This document shows positions 17,001 to 25,265 of a DNA stretch of 44,516 nt, one piece after another (the first letter of the stretch is position 1; each line of letters opens with the position of its first letter). Position numbers and translations under genes: made by a program. Under the pieces are notes generated by a model. The model was not told the DNA's origin and did not search any database. It saw nothing but the letters and a program-made list of their open reading frames with translations. The DNA lies in NCBI GenBank assembly GCA_964627045.1, contig CAZVIK010000007.1, positions 1 to 44,516 on the forward strand, in the 5' to 3' direction. The DNA is from CAZVIK01 sp964627045. GTDB taxonomy: Bacteria; Acidobacteriota; Terriglobia; Bryobacterales; Bryobacteraceae.

Positions 17001-18161
17001 TCAGCTGTGTGCAGCTCGCCGCTCGAGCCCGGGCCACTTGATGCCCGCTTGAAGCACCTCGTCTGAGTAGAAGCTGTTCTTGATCACCTGCTCAGCGAGG
17101 AATATCGGGTAGAGGTGCGCGTGCCAACGACGGTCCTTCCCGTGAGGCGTAACGGTCCGCTCTGCTACCAACGCTCGTGACAAATGGTCAATGAGATCTG
17201 AGTTCACCATGCCCCGCGAGGGGTTCGGATACTCGATCTTCATGACGCCCATAAGCGGATACTCCAGCGCTGACTGGGGTCTGATGCGCACATACCAGAA
17301 AACCACATGCCCCTCACCTCGACCGAAAGCGGCTGTTCTCTGGTTCACCTGCAGGTTGGCCAGCAGTTCGAAAAGGCTCTTCCGGACCGTCCGACCGCGA
17401 GAGCTCAGCTCGAAGACTTGCTCCTTGCTGAAATTCTTGATGACCCCAACGAACCCGCGATCGAACTCGTTGAGCTTGAACTCCTTGCCAAGCCCGCCGT
17501 CGACGGCGATATAGGCTCCGGTCGTGTCGTGTTCTGTCAGCAAGTCACGCAGTAGATCACGCTCAAGGAGTCGCATCTCCCAGTTGGCCTTGTGAGCCGC
17601 CCGCGAGCGCGGTTCCTTGTTGCTCCCGAACGAATTGCTCTTGTTATATTGGTCCTCTTCTTTTGTGTCGACGAGGCGCATTGGTATGGGCCCCCGCACG
17701 TTTCGGAGTGCCTCCTCCGCATTCCTCCAGATCGTCTCCGAAACCTGGTCACGGTTCAAAAGAAGCACTATCAGCTTGCGAAGATCCCGCGATCTGACAT
17801 GCACGCGGCCGTCGTCCTCGCGCAACACCGCCGCAGCTCCGAGCTGCCCAAGGAGCACCGGAGTATTGCGCTCGTGCTCGACCAATGTCCCAAGGAAGAA
17901 CGTCTTGACCGATCCATCGACGAAGTACCGGAAGACGTGCTGGTCTGTACGTGGCAGCGGCGGCGCATCTACGTATAGCTTGCCGCCCGGCGCTTCCATG
18001 ACTTCGCTAACCTTCTTGTCGTCTTCCGTACGGATGCGGTCATAGAACTCGTCCACGTCGAACTGCTGGAGGTACTCCTGAGCCTGGCCGGTAGCGGGCA
18101 GAATCTCAGGGCCATCAGAAAGGGCGGCAAGGGCTGGCTGAAGCGGTGCGAACGGGTTCAT
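17001..18161 (-). CDS. NurA-like 5'-3' nuclease
   Basis: 386 residues resembling the NurA domain (PF09376). YFVDGS at 80-84 contains Asp82, a WEMRLLERDLLRDLL helix follows at about 194-208, and IAVDGGLG at 218-225 contains Asp221. RGFVGVIKN after it and HAHLYPIFLAEQVIKN near the C-terminus match the remaining NurA blocks. NurA degrades DNA with Mn2+ in partnership with HerA, and the next gene encodes a HerA-like ATPase. The ATG overlaps the stop of the methyltransferase C-terminal ORF (ATGA), so it should be translated with it. Active-site assignments were made by eye, and similarity to classic archaeal NurA is modest. Confidence 0.65.
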   Translation of the reverse strand: MNPFAPLQPALAALSDGPEILPATGQAQEYLQQFDVDEFYDRIRTEDDKKVSEVMEAPGGKLYVDAPPLPRTDQHVFRYFVDGSVKTFFLGTLVEHERNTPVLLGQLGAAAVLREDDGRVHVRSRDLRKLIVLLLNRDQVSETIWRNAEEALRNVRGPIPMRLVDTKEEDQYNKSNSFGSNKEPRSRAAHKANWEMRLLERDLLRDLLTEHDTTGAYIAVDGGLGKEFKLNEFDRGFVGVIKNFSKEQVFELSSRGRTVRKSLFELLANLQVNQRTAAFGRGEGHVVFWYVRIRPQSALEYPLMGVMKIEYPNPSRGMVNSDLIDHLSRALVAERTVTPHGKDRRWHAHLYPIFLAEQVIKNSFYSDEVLQAGIKWPGLERRAAHS

Positions 18162-19024
18162 CCCTCGCCTCCGCTGGTCAGCCTGTAGCGGGTTCCGCGT
18201 CCCCGACCGACTTGCTCGACTTTGCCGTCCTCGATCAGGCGGCTGAGTAGCAAACGGACCTCAGCGGTCTCAAGCCCTGTGGCAGTGGCGATTTGTGCGG
18301 CTGTCATCCCATCTTCTCTTTCCAGAGCCTCGAGGACACCTAGGCCGTCGGCGGTTTCGTCAGCACTCCTCTTCTCACCATCACCATTGCTACTGGCAGG
18401 CTCTGCCGCGACCCTCGCACGGTACTGGGTTAAAGCGGTGTCATCAATTCCCCACAATTCTGCTGCGACCCTGTCTACTTCACATTCAGTTGCCGTCAGA
18501 TCATGTCCTGTCTCTGCGCTCACATGAGCAGTCTTGCTGAGAGCTGTAAGCAAGCGGTGAAGTGCGTTCTCAGGGGAGAAATGTGGAATAGACACTACAG
18601 TGATAATATCCGCATGAGCCTTGGTGCAGATCGACGCATTGATCTCACTGCGAGCGATAGAACAATTGAGAAGGGCACAAACAAAGTGGGCTTCGTCCTG
18701 ATCCTGAAATGGGATCATCATCACATTGCTGTTAGGCACGGCGAGGCGTTCCGTCTCACACTCGGGAACCGGAAGTGTGCTCACGACTGCTGCTGCAAAG
18801 TTCTTCGTCGTGCGCTTCCAGACGACCTTCCAGGGGGCAAACGTATAGGGCCCGATGTCATACATCGCATAGAACTCGTTGCTTGCGCCCCACCTCTTGT
18901 GCAACGACCTGCCTTCGAGTTGTCTCTGAAAATGTTTCAAATAAGAGTAGCTCAGGGGGTATCGAGTCTGCATCGTACGCAGAGGAATGGGCTTCATTCC
19001 GGTGGAGTCAGAAAGCGTAAGCAA
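18158..19024 (-). CDS. C-terminal half of the type IIG-like enzyme (target recognition + winged helix)
   Basis: 288 codons in the same frame as the methyltransferase upstream, separated from it only by a TAA. The sequence (DSTGMKPIPLRTMQTRYP, then LHKRWGASNEFYAMYDIG and FAPWKVVWKRTT) is the usual continuation of Eco57I/PglX-type enzymes and belongs to target recognition. Residues about 225-285 form a winged helix (MTAAQIATATGLETAEVRLLL, then RGTRYRLT). If translated on its own it would have to start at the TTG right after the stop, and no ribosome-binding site is visible there. It therefore looks like part of a broken or readthrough gene. Its end overlaps the NurA-like start by 4 bases. Confidence 0.75.
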   Translation of the reverse strand: MLTLSDSTGMKPIPLRTMQTRYPLSYSYLKHFQRQLEGRSLHKRWGASNEFYAMYDIGPYTFAPWKVVWKRTTKNFAAAVVSTLPVPECETERLAVPNSNVMMIPFQDQDEAHFVCALLNCSIARSEINASICTKAHADIITVVSIPHFSPENALHRLLTALSKTAHVSAETGHDLTATECEVDRVAAELWGIDDTALTQYRARVAAEPASSNGDGEKRSADETADGLGVLEALEREDGMTAAQIATATGLETAEVRLLLSRLIEDGKVEQVGRGRGTRYRLTSGGEG

Positions 19025-21676
19025 TTAGACGCCGGCTGCGTTGGCATTCCAACGAGAAATGGACGTTCCAGCTACGTAAGGATGCAGCAAGTCAGGCTCA
19101 ACTCTGACGGACACTTGTTGTACGGGTCTCTTCGCCCTATCCAACACGTTCTGCACGAGCACCTGGCCCGACGGCAGGACCGAGAGGGGCCGTACCCGGA
19201 AAACCGCCTCGAGCTTGGTTTCCACACCCAGCCTTGGGCGATATCTGTCCGGATTGAGTGCCTGTACGACACCAGTTGAACCATGCTCCCTTATCACCCA
19301 AAAGGACGTTGGCTCCGAAGAAGGGCGAGCCTGCATGAGTTCAACTGAGCAGGCCTCCACCACCTCGGCCAGGGAGGCGTCGTCTCTGTCAAACCGGTCC
19401 TGTGGAGTCCAGACATAGTAAGGCACCGGATAGGCTGTAGCGCCTCCCAGAGTGGCGAACATGCAGGCGGTCTTGTTCGTTGCTGTTCTGAACGGCGACA
19501 CACGAACCAGGTCGTCTACGCGATCGACGCGGAAGCCGAGCTTGCCGGGAATTCGAAACGACCGGAACTCATCAGATGCCGTGGTCTGAAAGAGCGTCTG
19601 CGTGATCACGAAACCAAGTCGTCCTTGATTAGCCAGGTAGTGATCGCAGGCCACGTAAACGAACAATGCGCTCAAATCCTTCCCGGCCTGACCGAGCCGC
19701 TTCATCGTAGAAGCCGTTAAACTCGTTAACCCATATCGCGTGGCCATCAAGCGACGGATCTTCTCGCGATGCGAACCCGGGAGGTTGTTCCAGAAAACCC
19801 AGGGTGGATTGCCGGCAACAAAGTCAAACCGCCCGATAAACAGTGGCATGAACGCGTTCTGGAGAATCCGTGCCCATATACCATCCAGCCCCTGTTTGTG
19901 TAGTTCTGACAAATGGTCAAACAGCCCCTCTAGAATTACCGATCCTCCCTCGCCCTCGCCTATGCCACCACTCCAAGCAGCGTCGTCAAGCCCGATTGCT
20001 GTCTGAACGCGAGGGAGGAATACAGCAAGACCGACCTCGTCGCGGATGCACTGCTCGAGAAGGTTGCAGAGGCTGTCGATTTGCTCGTGGGTCTTGAGAG
20101 CGCTCGGAATGTCCAGCGTCCCGACGACTGTTTCGAGTTCGTACCGGTCTTGGTTGAACAACTGCTCTCCCGCACTCGGTGTCAGGACTGAGTCCGCCGA
20201 GTACACAGGGATATCGATGTCAGTTGTCCGGTGAGCCAGAAGGTCACCCAGAGCTAGGATGTAGTTGGTCCGCGACGCAACTGCCGCCAATGGGTTGAGG
20301 TCGATGCCAACAACGTTGTTAAGAATCGTTGCCAGGGTCTCCTGCTCGTTCAGGCCCTCACGGAAACAGCGCTCTCTCAGCCTCTTGATGGCGAGGACCA
20401 GGAACGTGCCAGATCCACAAGCCGGGTCGAGAAGCCGCTTGTCGGTCTGCCCTTCATACCCGAGTTCGTTGAGCACGTGCTCGGCAAGCCAGTCCGGCGT
20501 GTAGTACTCACCCAGATCGTGCCGAATCTCCCTTGGCATGAGCCGGTGGTATAGCTTCTTCAGGAGGTCACGGGCTTGCTCTGGGCTGACCTCCAGTGTG
20601 CCGGGATCATAGTCCTTCAACCTCTCCAAAAGGGTCCGCACAGCATTGGCCACGCCGGCCTCCCAACTGTAGAGGTACCATTTGAAGAAGTCGCCTTCGA
20701 GGAAGTTTCGAATGCCCAGTTTGGAGAAGATGCCACCCTGCTCCAAGTCCTGCATCTCACGTTTGAGGTCTTCGTCACCGAGTTGGTACATCGATCCAAA
20801 CCTTGTGCCGAAACCCGACACGAAACGCGAGAGGGCATAGTACGCGATGAGCTTTATGAGCAGAGCGAAGTAGGTGTGAACCGTGAAAAACAGGCGCGGC
20901 GGATCGACCGACTTCACGTCTACGCCCATGCCCTTCGCAAACTGCCGCAACTCGGGTCGACTACGCAGGGGATGGGCGCCCTCCTCGTAGCCGGTGACCT
21001 CGCCAAAGAAAGTTCGCCATTGTTCGAAGAGTTTGTCTACGATATCCGTCCGGTTGTCATCGAGCGTACGGCTGAGAGCTTGGTAGAGTGAGCTGGCGAC
21101 ACGCTGGGCGTAGATCGTGTTGCTGCCAAAATCCCGTACCAAGTTGTCGGGCAATAGTGCCTTGCCCGAAGTCAACGACACTAGGAGCCGTAGGAAACGT
21201 GCGACGGACTGCTCGTTGAGCGGTTCAACCTCTGGCTCAGACCAGTGACCTTCGACCTTGCGAACGTAAATGAAGTAGCAGCCGTCGATGACAACGCCGA
21301 TAAGCCGATGAACTTGCTGGCGCTCCTCGTGAGCAACCCCTTCCACGTAGTCCCTGGCCTGCTGAATGGCGTGGGCAGTGGCCCCGTGAGTCACGCTGCT
21401 CCGCAGGCGTCCGGGGGCTTCGTACTCGATCACTAACCGGTTATAGGTCGCGTCCGCACGGCCGGTGGCCAGCGTGCGCTCTTCGCGAACCAGCAGAGGG
21501 ATGTCGAGGGCTTGTGCCCACGGTTCGATGATTTGAGCGAATAGGGTTCGAAAGCGAGCCTCATTGCCCAGGTTCGCCAGCGCTGCTTCGCGAATGCGCC
21601 GTGTAATGTCCGGTGCATCTCGCGCGATGCGTGCGCGCAAGGCCTCAACCCGCCTCGCCGTAGTCGTTTCAATCAT
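19025..21676 (-). CDS. Type IIG / PglX-like adenine methyltransferase, N-terminal 883 residues, ends in in-frame TAA
   Basis: An N6-adenine methyltransferase of the Eco57I type. Motif I (DPACGSGTFLVLAIKRL) is near residues 417-433 and motif IV (VAGNPPWVFW, the NPPW class) near 620-630. Near residues 70-95 there is a PD-(D/E)XK-like strand pair (GRADATYNRLVIEYEAPG) with Asp75 and Glu84-x-Glu86, where the final Lys is replaced by Glu. The frame continues past the TAA at 19025-19027 into the C-terminal recognition part for a total of 1171 sense codons, the usual length for BREX PglX and type IIG enzymes. ATG 21676 was chosen because GGAAGG lies 7 bases upstream. Intactness depends on whether the TAA is real. 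Confidence 0.85.
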   Translation of the reverse strand: MIETTTARRVEALRARIARDAPDITRRIREAALANLGNEARFRTLFAQIIEPWAQALDIPLLVREERTLATGRADATYNRLVIEYEAPGRLRSSVTHGATAHAIQQARDYVEGVAHEERQQVHRLIGVVIDGCYFIYVRKVEGHWSEPEVEPLNEQSVARFLRLLVSLTSGKALLPDNLVRDFGSNTIYAQRVASSLYQALSRTLDDNRTDIVDKLFEQWRTFFGEVTGYEEGAHPLRSRPELRQFAKGMGVDVKSVDPPRLFFTVHTYFALLIKLIAYYALSRFVSGFGTRFGSMYQLGDEDLKREMQDLEQGGIFSKLGIRNFLEGDFFKWYLYSWEAGVANAVRTLLERLKDYDPGTLEVSPEQARDLLKKLYHRLMPREIRHDLGEYYTPDWLAEHVLNELGYEGQTDKRLLDPACGSGTFLVLAIKRLRERCFREGLNEQETLATILNNVVGIDLNPLAAVASRTNYILALGDLLAHRTTDIDIPVYSADSVLTPSAGEQLFNQDRYELETVVGTLDIPSALKTHEQIDSLCNLLEQCIRDEVGLAVFLPRVQTAIGLDDAAWSGGIGEGEGGSVILEGLFDHLSELHKQGLDGIWARILQNAFMPLFIGRFDFVAGNPPWVFWNNLPGSHREKIRRLMATRYGLTSLTASTMKRLGQAGKDLSALFVYVACDHYLANQGRLGFVITQTLFQTTASDEFRSFRIPGKLGFRVDRVDDLVRVSPFRTATNKTACMFATLGGATAYPVPYYVWTPQDRFDRDDASLAEVVEACSVELMQARPSSEPTSFWVIREHGSTGVVQALNPDRYRPRLGVETKLEAVFRVRPLSVLPSGQVLVQNVLDRAKRPVQQVSVRVEPDLLHPYVAGTSISRWNANAAGV

Positions 21677-21737
21677 CACGTGGCCTTCCGACTATCGTAC
21701 TTCTCCACGGAGCAAATAATGTCGCCGCCAACTGGAG

Positions 21738-22910
21738 TCACAGATTCCTCTCCGTCCCCTCATTCAGGATCGCCATGTAGGCGTCGTAAACGAATAGCCG
21801 GTGTCGCGGGCGCCCGGTGATCTCGCGCAGGATGCCCAGGCGGCGCATGTGCTCCAGCGATTTGGCTACGGTTGGTGCCGAGATCCCGATCCTTTTTGCG
21901 GTTGCCGGGATCGATACGATTGGGTTGCGCTGCATGTGCTGGAAGACGCGCAGCACCGATGCGGCGGGGCGGCCCAATACCTCAATCTGTCGCCTGTGCT
22001 CATCGAAGAGGGCCACGATGCGGCGCGCGGCGGCGGCCGCCTGATCGGCGGTCTCCTTGACGCCAGTGAGGAAGAAGTCGAGCCACGCCTCCCAATCGCC
22101 CTTGGTTCGCACGCGGTCCAGAAGGTCGTAGTAGGCGGCGCGGTGCGTCTTGAAGTAGAGGCTCAGGTAGAGGATCGGCTCGCGGATGGTGTTCGCTGCG
22201 CAAAGCAGGAACGTGATCAGTAGGCGGCCGAGCCTGCCGTTGCCGTCGAGGAATGGGTGAATGGTCTCGAATTGCACGTGAACCAGGCCGGCCTTGATGA
22301 GCAGCGGGATTTCGGGCCGCTCCTCGTGAAGGAACAGTTCCAGCGCACCCATGCAGTCCATCACCAGTTCCGGCGGCGGTGGCACGAACACGGCGTTGCC
22401 CGGGCGGCTGCTGCCGATCCAGTTCCGGCTGCGTCGGAATTCGCCGGGTTGTTTGTCGCTCCCGCGTCCTTTGACCAGGAGGATCTCGTGAATCTCGCGG
22501 ATCAGCCGAAGCGAGAGCGGAAAGCCGCCGCGCATGCGCTCCAGTCCGTGCGTCATTGCCGCGACGTAGTTGGAGACCTCCTGCACATCTTGCACGGGCG
22601 CGCCCGGCGCTTTGTCGTTCTCGAAGAGCAGCAGGTCCGAGAGCGAAGACTGCGTGCCCTCAATTTGAGAGGAAAGGACCGCCTCCTTGCGAACGTAGGC
22701 GTAGACGAACAGGGAGAGGTCAGGGAGCAAGGAGGCCAATCCATCCAAACGGCCCAGAGCTTGATTGGCCTGTTCGAGAAGCTTCTGGAGGGAGTCTAGG
22801 CGGACGGGAGGATCCGGCGGAAGCGGCGGCGGAACAAACGCCTGGGACTTCTCCTGCCCGGATCCCTGCAGCACGTAACGACCAAGCCGAAGATTCCGTT
22901 TCGCTTTCAC
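21738..22910 (-). CDS. Fic-family adenylyltransferase with C-terminal winged helix
   Basis: 390 residues from GTG 22910. The Fic core HPFLDGNGRLGR is at 218-229, with the catalytic His and the Asp/Asn/Gly/Arg residues all present. Before it lies the inhibitory helix motif SSQIEGT (Ser80, Glu84), as in class II Fic proteins that are self-inhibited. The last 60 residues form a winged helix (IPATAKRIGISAPTVAKSLEHM), suggesting DNA binding and autoregulation. Fic proteins transfer AMP from ATP to target proteins. A TTG at 22937 is also open but would start about 5 bases after the predicted transcription start. The methyltransferase follows 61 bases downstream on the same strand, so Fic may head the operon. 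The target protein is unknown. Confidence 0.88.
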   Translation of the reverse strand: MKAKRNLRLGRYVLQGSGQEKSQAFVPPPLPPDPPVRLDSLQKLLEQANQALGRLDGLASLLPDLSLFVYAYVRKEAVLSSQIEGTQSSLSDLLLFENDKAPGAPVQDVQEVSNYVAAMTHGLERMRGGFPLSLRLIREIHEILLVKGRGSDKQPGEFRRSRNWIGSSRPGNAVFVPPPPELVMDCMGALELFLHEERPEIPLLIKAGLVHVQFETIHPFLDGNGRLGRLLITFLLCAANTIREPILYLSLYFKTHRAAYYDLLDRVRTKGDWEAWLDFFLTGVKETADQAAAAARRIVALFDEHRRQIEVLGRPAASVLRVFQHMQRNPIVSIPATAKRIGISAPTVAKSLEHMRRLGILREITGRPRHRLFVYDAYMAILNEGTERNL

Positions 22911-22920
22911 GGGCGAACCG

Positions 22921-22953
22921 ATCCTTTCGTTACGCAACTCCTTACGAAAGGAT
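22921..22953. repeat. 10-bp perfect inverted repeat, candidate Fic operator
   Basis: Arms ATCCTTTCGT (22921-22930) and ACGAAAGGAT (22944-22953) are exact reverse complements around a 13-base spacer. The site covers the -10 and the predicted transcription start of fic, and the right arm includes most of the -10. Fic carries a winged helix, so self-repression is likely; binding is inferred. Confidence 0.6.
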
Positions 22954-22977
22954 ACACCCGTTTTGTTTTGTTGTCAT
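22949..22977 (-). promoter_or_regulatory. Sigma70-like promoter for fic / defence operon
   Basis: On the minus strand the -35 is ATGACA (22972-22977, 5 of 6 to consensus), the spacer is 17 bases (22955-22971), and the -10 is TATCCT (22949-22954, 4 of 6). The predicted start is near 22942. The -10 overlaps the inverted repeat at 22921-22953, so binding there would block initiation. Confidence 0.6.
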
Positions 22978-23029
22978 CACCATTTAGGCTGGGCTCGGGC
23001 CAAGGTCACTACCCCTTCACAGCAAGGCC

Positions 23030-23068
23030 TTGGCGCTGTCTGATTTCCACAGCCTTCCACAGCGCCAA
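23030..23068. repeat. 10-bp inverted repeat in divergent control region
   Basis: Arms TTGGCGCTGT (23030-23039) and ACAGCGCCAA (23059-23068) around 19 bases. The loop contains a direct repeat of TTCCACAGC (23045-23053 and 23055-23063), the second copy running into the right arm. It lies between the fic promoter and the replication-module promoter, in the 335-base stretch (22911-23245) that holds no gene. It could be a repressor operator or a hairpin. No protein can be assigned to it. Confidence 0.45.
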
Positions 23069-23119
23069 ACATGGCAAGAAGATTATTCCGAGTCCGCAGA
23101 ATGGGTTGCGCCGTGGATA

Positions 23120-23149
23120 TTGTTTCGCTTCTTGTTCGCCTGTTATAAT
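23120..23149 (+). promoter_or_regulatory. Sigma70-like promoter of the replication module
   Basis: A perfect -10 TATAAT (23144-23149) with a weak -35 TTGTTT (23120-23125) 18 bases upstream. Transcription would start near 23156 and give a leader of about 90 bases before the ATG at 23246. It diverges from the fic promoter, so this intergenic block probably acts as the switch between the two directions. Confidence 0.6.
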
Positions 23150-23245
23150 CGGGGGCCAGATGAGCTCCAAGGTGCCCGCCTGACGCTGTTTGGACGGGGT
23201 CCGACCTGCCGCTACAGTCTGCCTAAATGATTGAGGTGTCTGAAG

Positions 23246-24427
23246 ATGGCGCTGCGATTCAAGAGCTTCTCCCAGCCGGATCTGCTAAAGCGCATCCGGC
23301 CCGAAAACCTGTTGCGGTTGCTGGAGCCGCATCGTACCTTCCTCGAAAGCAAAGGGTTCCTGCTCCCTACCGGGGGCGGGGATGAGATCGACTACCTCGT
23401 GCTAGGCGGGATCCTCGCGCAACCCGACGAGGACATGAGCTCCGAGTTGGTTGAGGCCCTGCACCTGATTGGGAACTTCGGCGGCGAGGAGCATTTCGAC
23501 GAGGTTCTCGAACTCGCCCACTGGCACGGCCTGCCGGTCGACGCAGACGCAACCGCTGCGGACCTCGCCACCCAGGTCTACTTGCACGACCCCCAGATCC
23601 TGGAGCGGAAGGAGCGAGAGCACCTCTTCGAGAAGCGGAAGAACTTCGAGAGCTATCGGGCGTCGAACCCGGATGACGTGCTTGCCACGGAAGACCTGCC
23701 CGCCGACCTGGCTCCGCTGGAGCAGGCCCTGGACGAGTACTTCCAGTCGAAGAAGCGCGGTGCCGGCTGCCGGATGATCCGTAAGGACTCCGATGGGGAG
23801 GTGCGCTTCCTCGTGCAGCACGGCCAGGTCTGCAAACGCGAGCCGAGCCGGAAGGGCGCGCGGTCAACCTGCACGTTCTTCCGGCCGGAAAAGACCGATG
23901 TCGTGATCTACGATGTCCGGCACAACGAGATGCGCATCAACGCGTCCAACGCGCCGGACTTCCGGAAATACCGGGCGCTGTTTGGCCGGCATCTGTTCGG
24001 CAATGACGACAAGTTCGTGTTCGCCGAGAAGTACACGCTGGAGCCGTTGAAGAGGGACGGTGCCGCCGCGCTGAGTTGCCGGGATGTTCCAGGTATTGAG
24101 TCGGTCCGTCTGAGGGAAGTCGAGTATCTCTGGGATGGCGCCTTCGACCACGTGGAGATCCACCGGGCCGACGACCTGTTCAAGGCGCTTGCCTTGCTGA
24201 GCAGGAAGGTCGAGGAGGAGGCCCACATCCGCCGGGCGGTCTTCAAGGTCAAGCTCGAGGGCGAGAAGAAGGTACGGACGGTGACCATCAAGGCCGGCAA
24301 CAAGTCCGGCTACAACCGCGGCGAGGAAGCCACGCTGATCGAGGACTGGCTACGCGCCCGAGGGTTCGTCGTGCTGCAACCGGAACTGGACCATGAGGAA
24401 ACTGAAGCGGTTGTGGCGGGCGCTTGA
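23246..24427 (+). CDS. Unknown protein, first gene of early operon
   Basis: 393 residues from ATG 23246, with GAGG 9 bases upstream. I do not recognise the family. It is soluble and charged with no membrane segment. The N-terminal third is leucine-rich and helical (PENLLRLLEPHRTFLESKGF), the middle has a run of basic residues (VCKREPSRKGARSTCTFFRPEKTDVVIYD), and near the C-terminus there is RAVFKVKLEGEKKVRTVTIKAG followed by SGYNRGEE and an acidic end. Position directly after a strong promoter and before phage replication genes suggests an early regulator or accessory factor. Its last 35 bases overlap the next gene, so the two are probably a functional pair. Confidence 0.7.
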   Translation: MALRFKSFSQPDLLKRIRPENLLRLLEPHRTFLESKGFLLPTGGGDEIDYLVLGGILAQPDEDMSSELVEALHLIGNFGGEEHFDEVLELAHWHGLPVDADATAADLATQVYLHDPQILERKEREHLFEKRKNFESYRASNPDDVLATEDLPADLAPLEQALDEYFQSKKRGAGCRMIRKDSDGEVRFLVQHGQVCKREPSRKGARSTCTFFRPEKTDVVIYDVRHNEMRINASNAPDFRKYRALFGRHLFGNDDKFVFAEKYTLEPLKRDGAAALSCRDVPGIESVRLREVEYLWDGAFDHVEIHRADDLFKALALLSRKVEEEAHIRRAVFKVKLEGEKKVRTVTIKAGNKSGYNRGEEATLIEDWLRARGFVVLQPELDHEETEAVVAGA

Positions 24428-25265
24428 GCGGGTCCCCGGACTCCTCGCCGTTCCTGCCTTCTGGCAGTTGGAATGCGGCGAGGAATTCGGTCTTCTCGAA
24501 CCCCACCTGCGAGCCACGGATGAAATGGGCGCGAATTACCCGTGCCCTCACCCGAGAGGTGGCGACTGTCCCCGCAAGATCATCGACCACGGCAACGGGG
24601 AATACGTAGCCATCTGCCGGGACCCACAGAAGATCTGCCCCGATGTCCCGCTCACGGCCAAGGAGGCTCTCCTCCACACACTGGATTTGTCCACCCTCCT
24701 TCAGCCCGTCCTCCAGGCCGCATCGATTCGTGCCGGCGCTTTTCAGCCCCGTGGCCACGGTGTTTGGGCTATCGGCTTGTCCAACCGGCGGAGTTCCCTC
24801 AATCAGCCGGTGTTTCTCATCATTGTCCACACGGCGGCGGCTTTCGAGTCCGCCGTGAGCAGCCTGCTGTTGGACATCCCCGGGCAGTTCCTGATTCTGG
24901 CCGCCACCAATCGGCACCGAAGCGTCAAGGTTCAGGAGAGGCTCCAGGCGCACAACGTGGGTTACCTGTGTCTGGAAGAACAGCTCCTGGTCGATGAACA
25001 TGGGTGGTTCACCGCCACCGACCCTCTCGAGGCATCCGACGCGGTCGCCGCGACTCCAGCCGCAGATCGAAAGCGCGTCGTCAAGGAATTCACGAAGAAG
25101 CACCGCTGCAAGGTAGTGGACATCCAGAAGGCCTCTGGAGTGTACGAGACGGACTACTACGGCTGGCTGAAAGGCGACGATCCCGATCACTACGCCCATT
25201 GCGTTCGGATCGAGCAGATCCTGCACCAGGGCCTGCCCAAACCCGTCCCACAGAAGTTTTCTTAG
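24393..25265 (+). CDS. Unknown Cys-rich protein, partner of previous gene
   Basis: 290 residues, overlapping the preceding gene by 35 bases. The N-terminal part carries four Cys in a zinc-knuckle-like arrangement (CPHPRGGDCPRK, then AICRDPQKICPD, residues about 51-82). The middle is a mixed alpha/beta segment (QPVFLIIVHTAAAFESAVSS, then LILAATNRHRSVKVQERL). The C-terminal KASGVYETDYYGWLKGD could be a small DNA- or RNA-binding helix pair. I do not recognise the family. The tight overlap argues that this gene and its neighbour form a two-component unit, either a phage regulatory pair or an undescribed accessory system. Confidence 0.65.
   Translation: MRKLKRLWRALERVPGLLAVPAFWQLECGEEFGLLEPHLRATDEMGANYPCPHPRGGDCPRKIIDHGNGEYVAICRDPQKICPDVPLTAKEALLHTLDLSTLLQPVLQAASIRAGAFQPRGHGVWAIGLSNRRSSLNQPVFLIIVHTAAAFESAVSSLLLDIPGQFLILAATNRHRSVKVQERLQAHNVGYLCLEEQLLVDEHGWFTATDPLEASDAVAATPAADRKRVVKEFTKKHRCKVVDIQKASGVYETDYYGWLKGDDPDHYAHCVRIEQILHQGLPKPVPQKFS

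Noticed and set aside
17002..17037. Upstream start of the HerA-like gene at 17037
   Set aside because: It would overlap the NurA-like gene end and lacks a ribosome site; ATG 16983 has GGAGG at good spacing.
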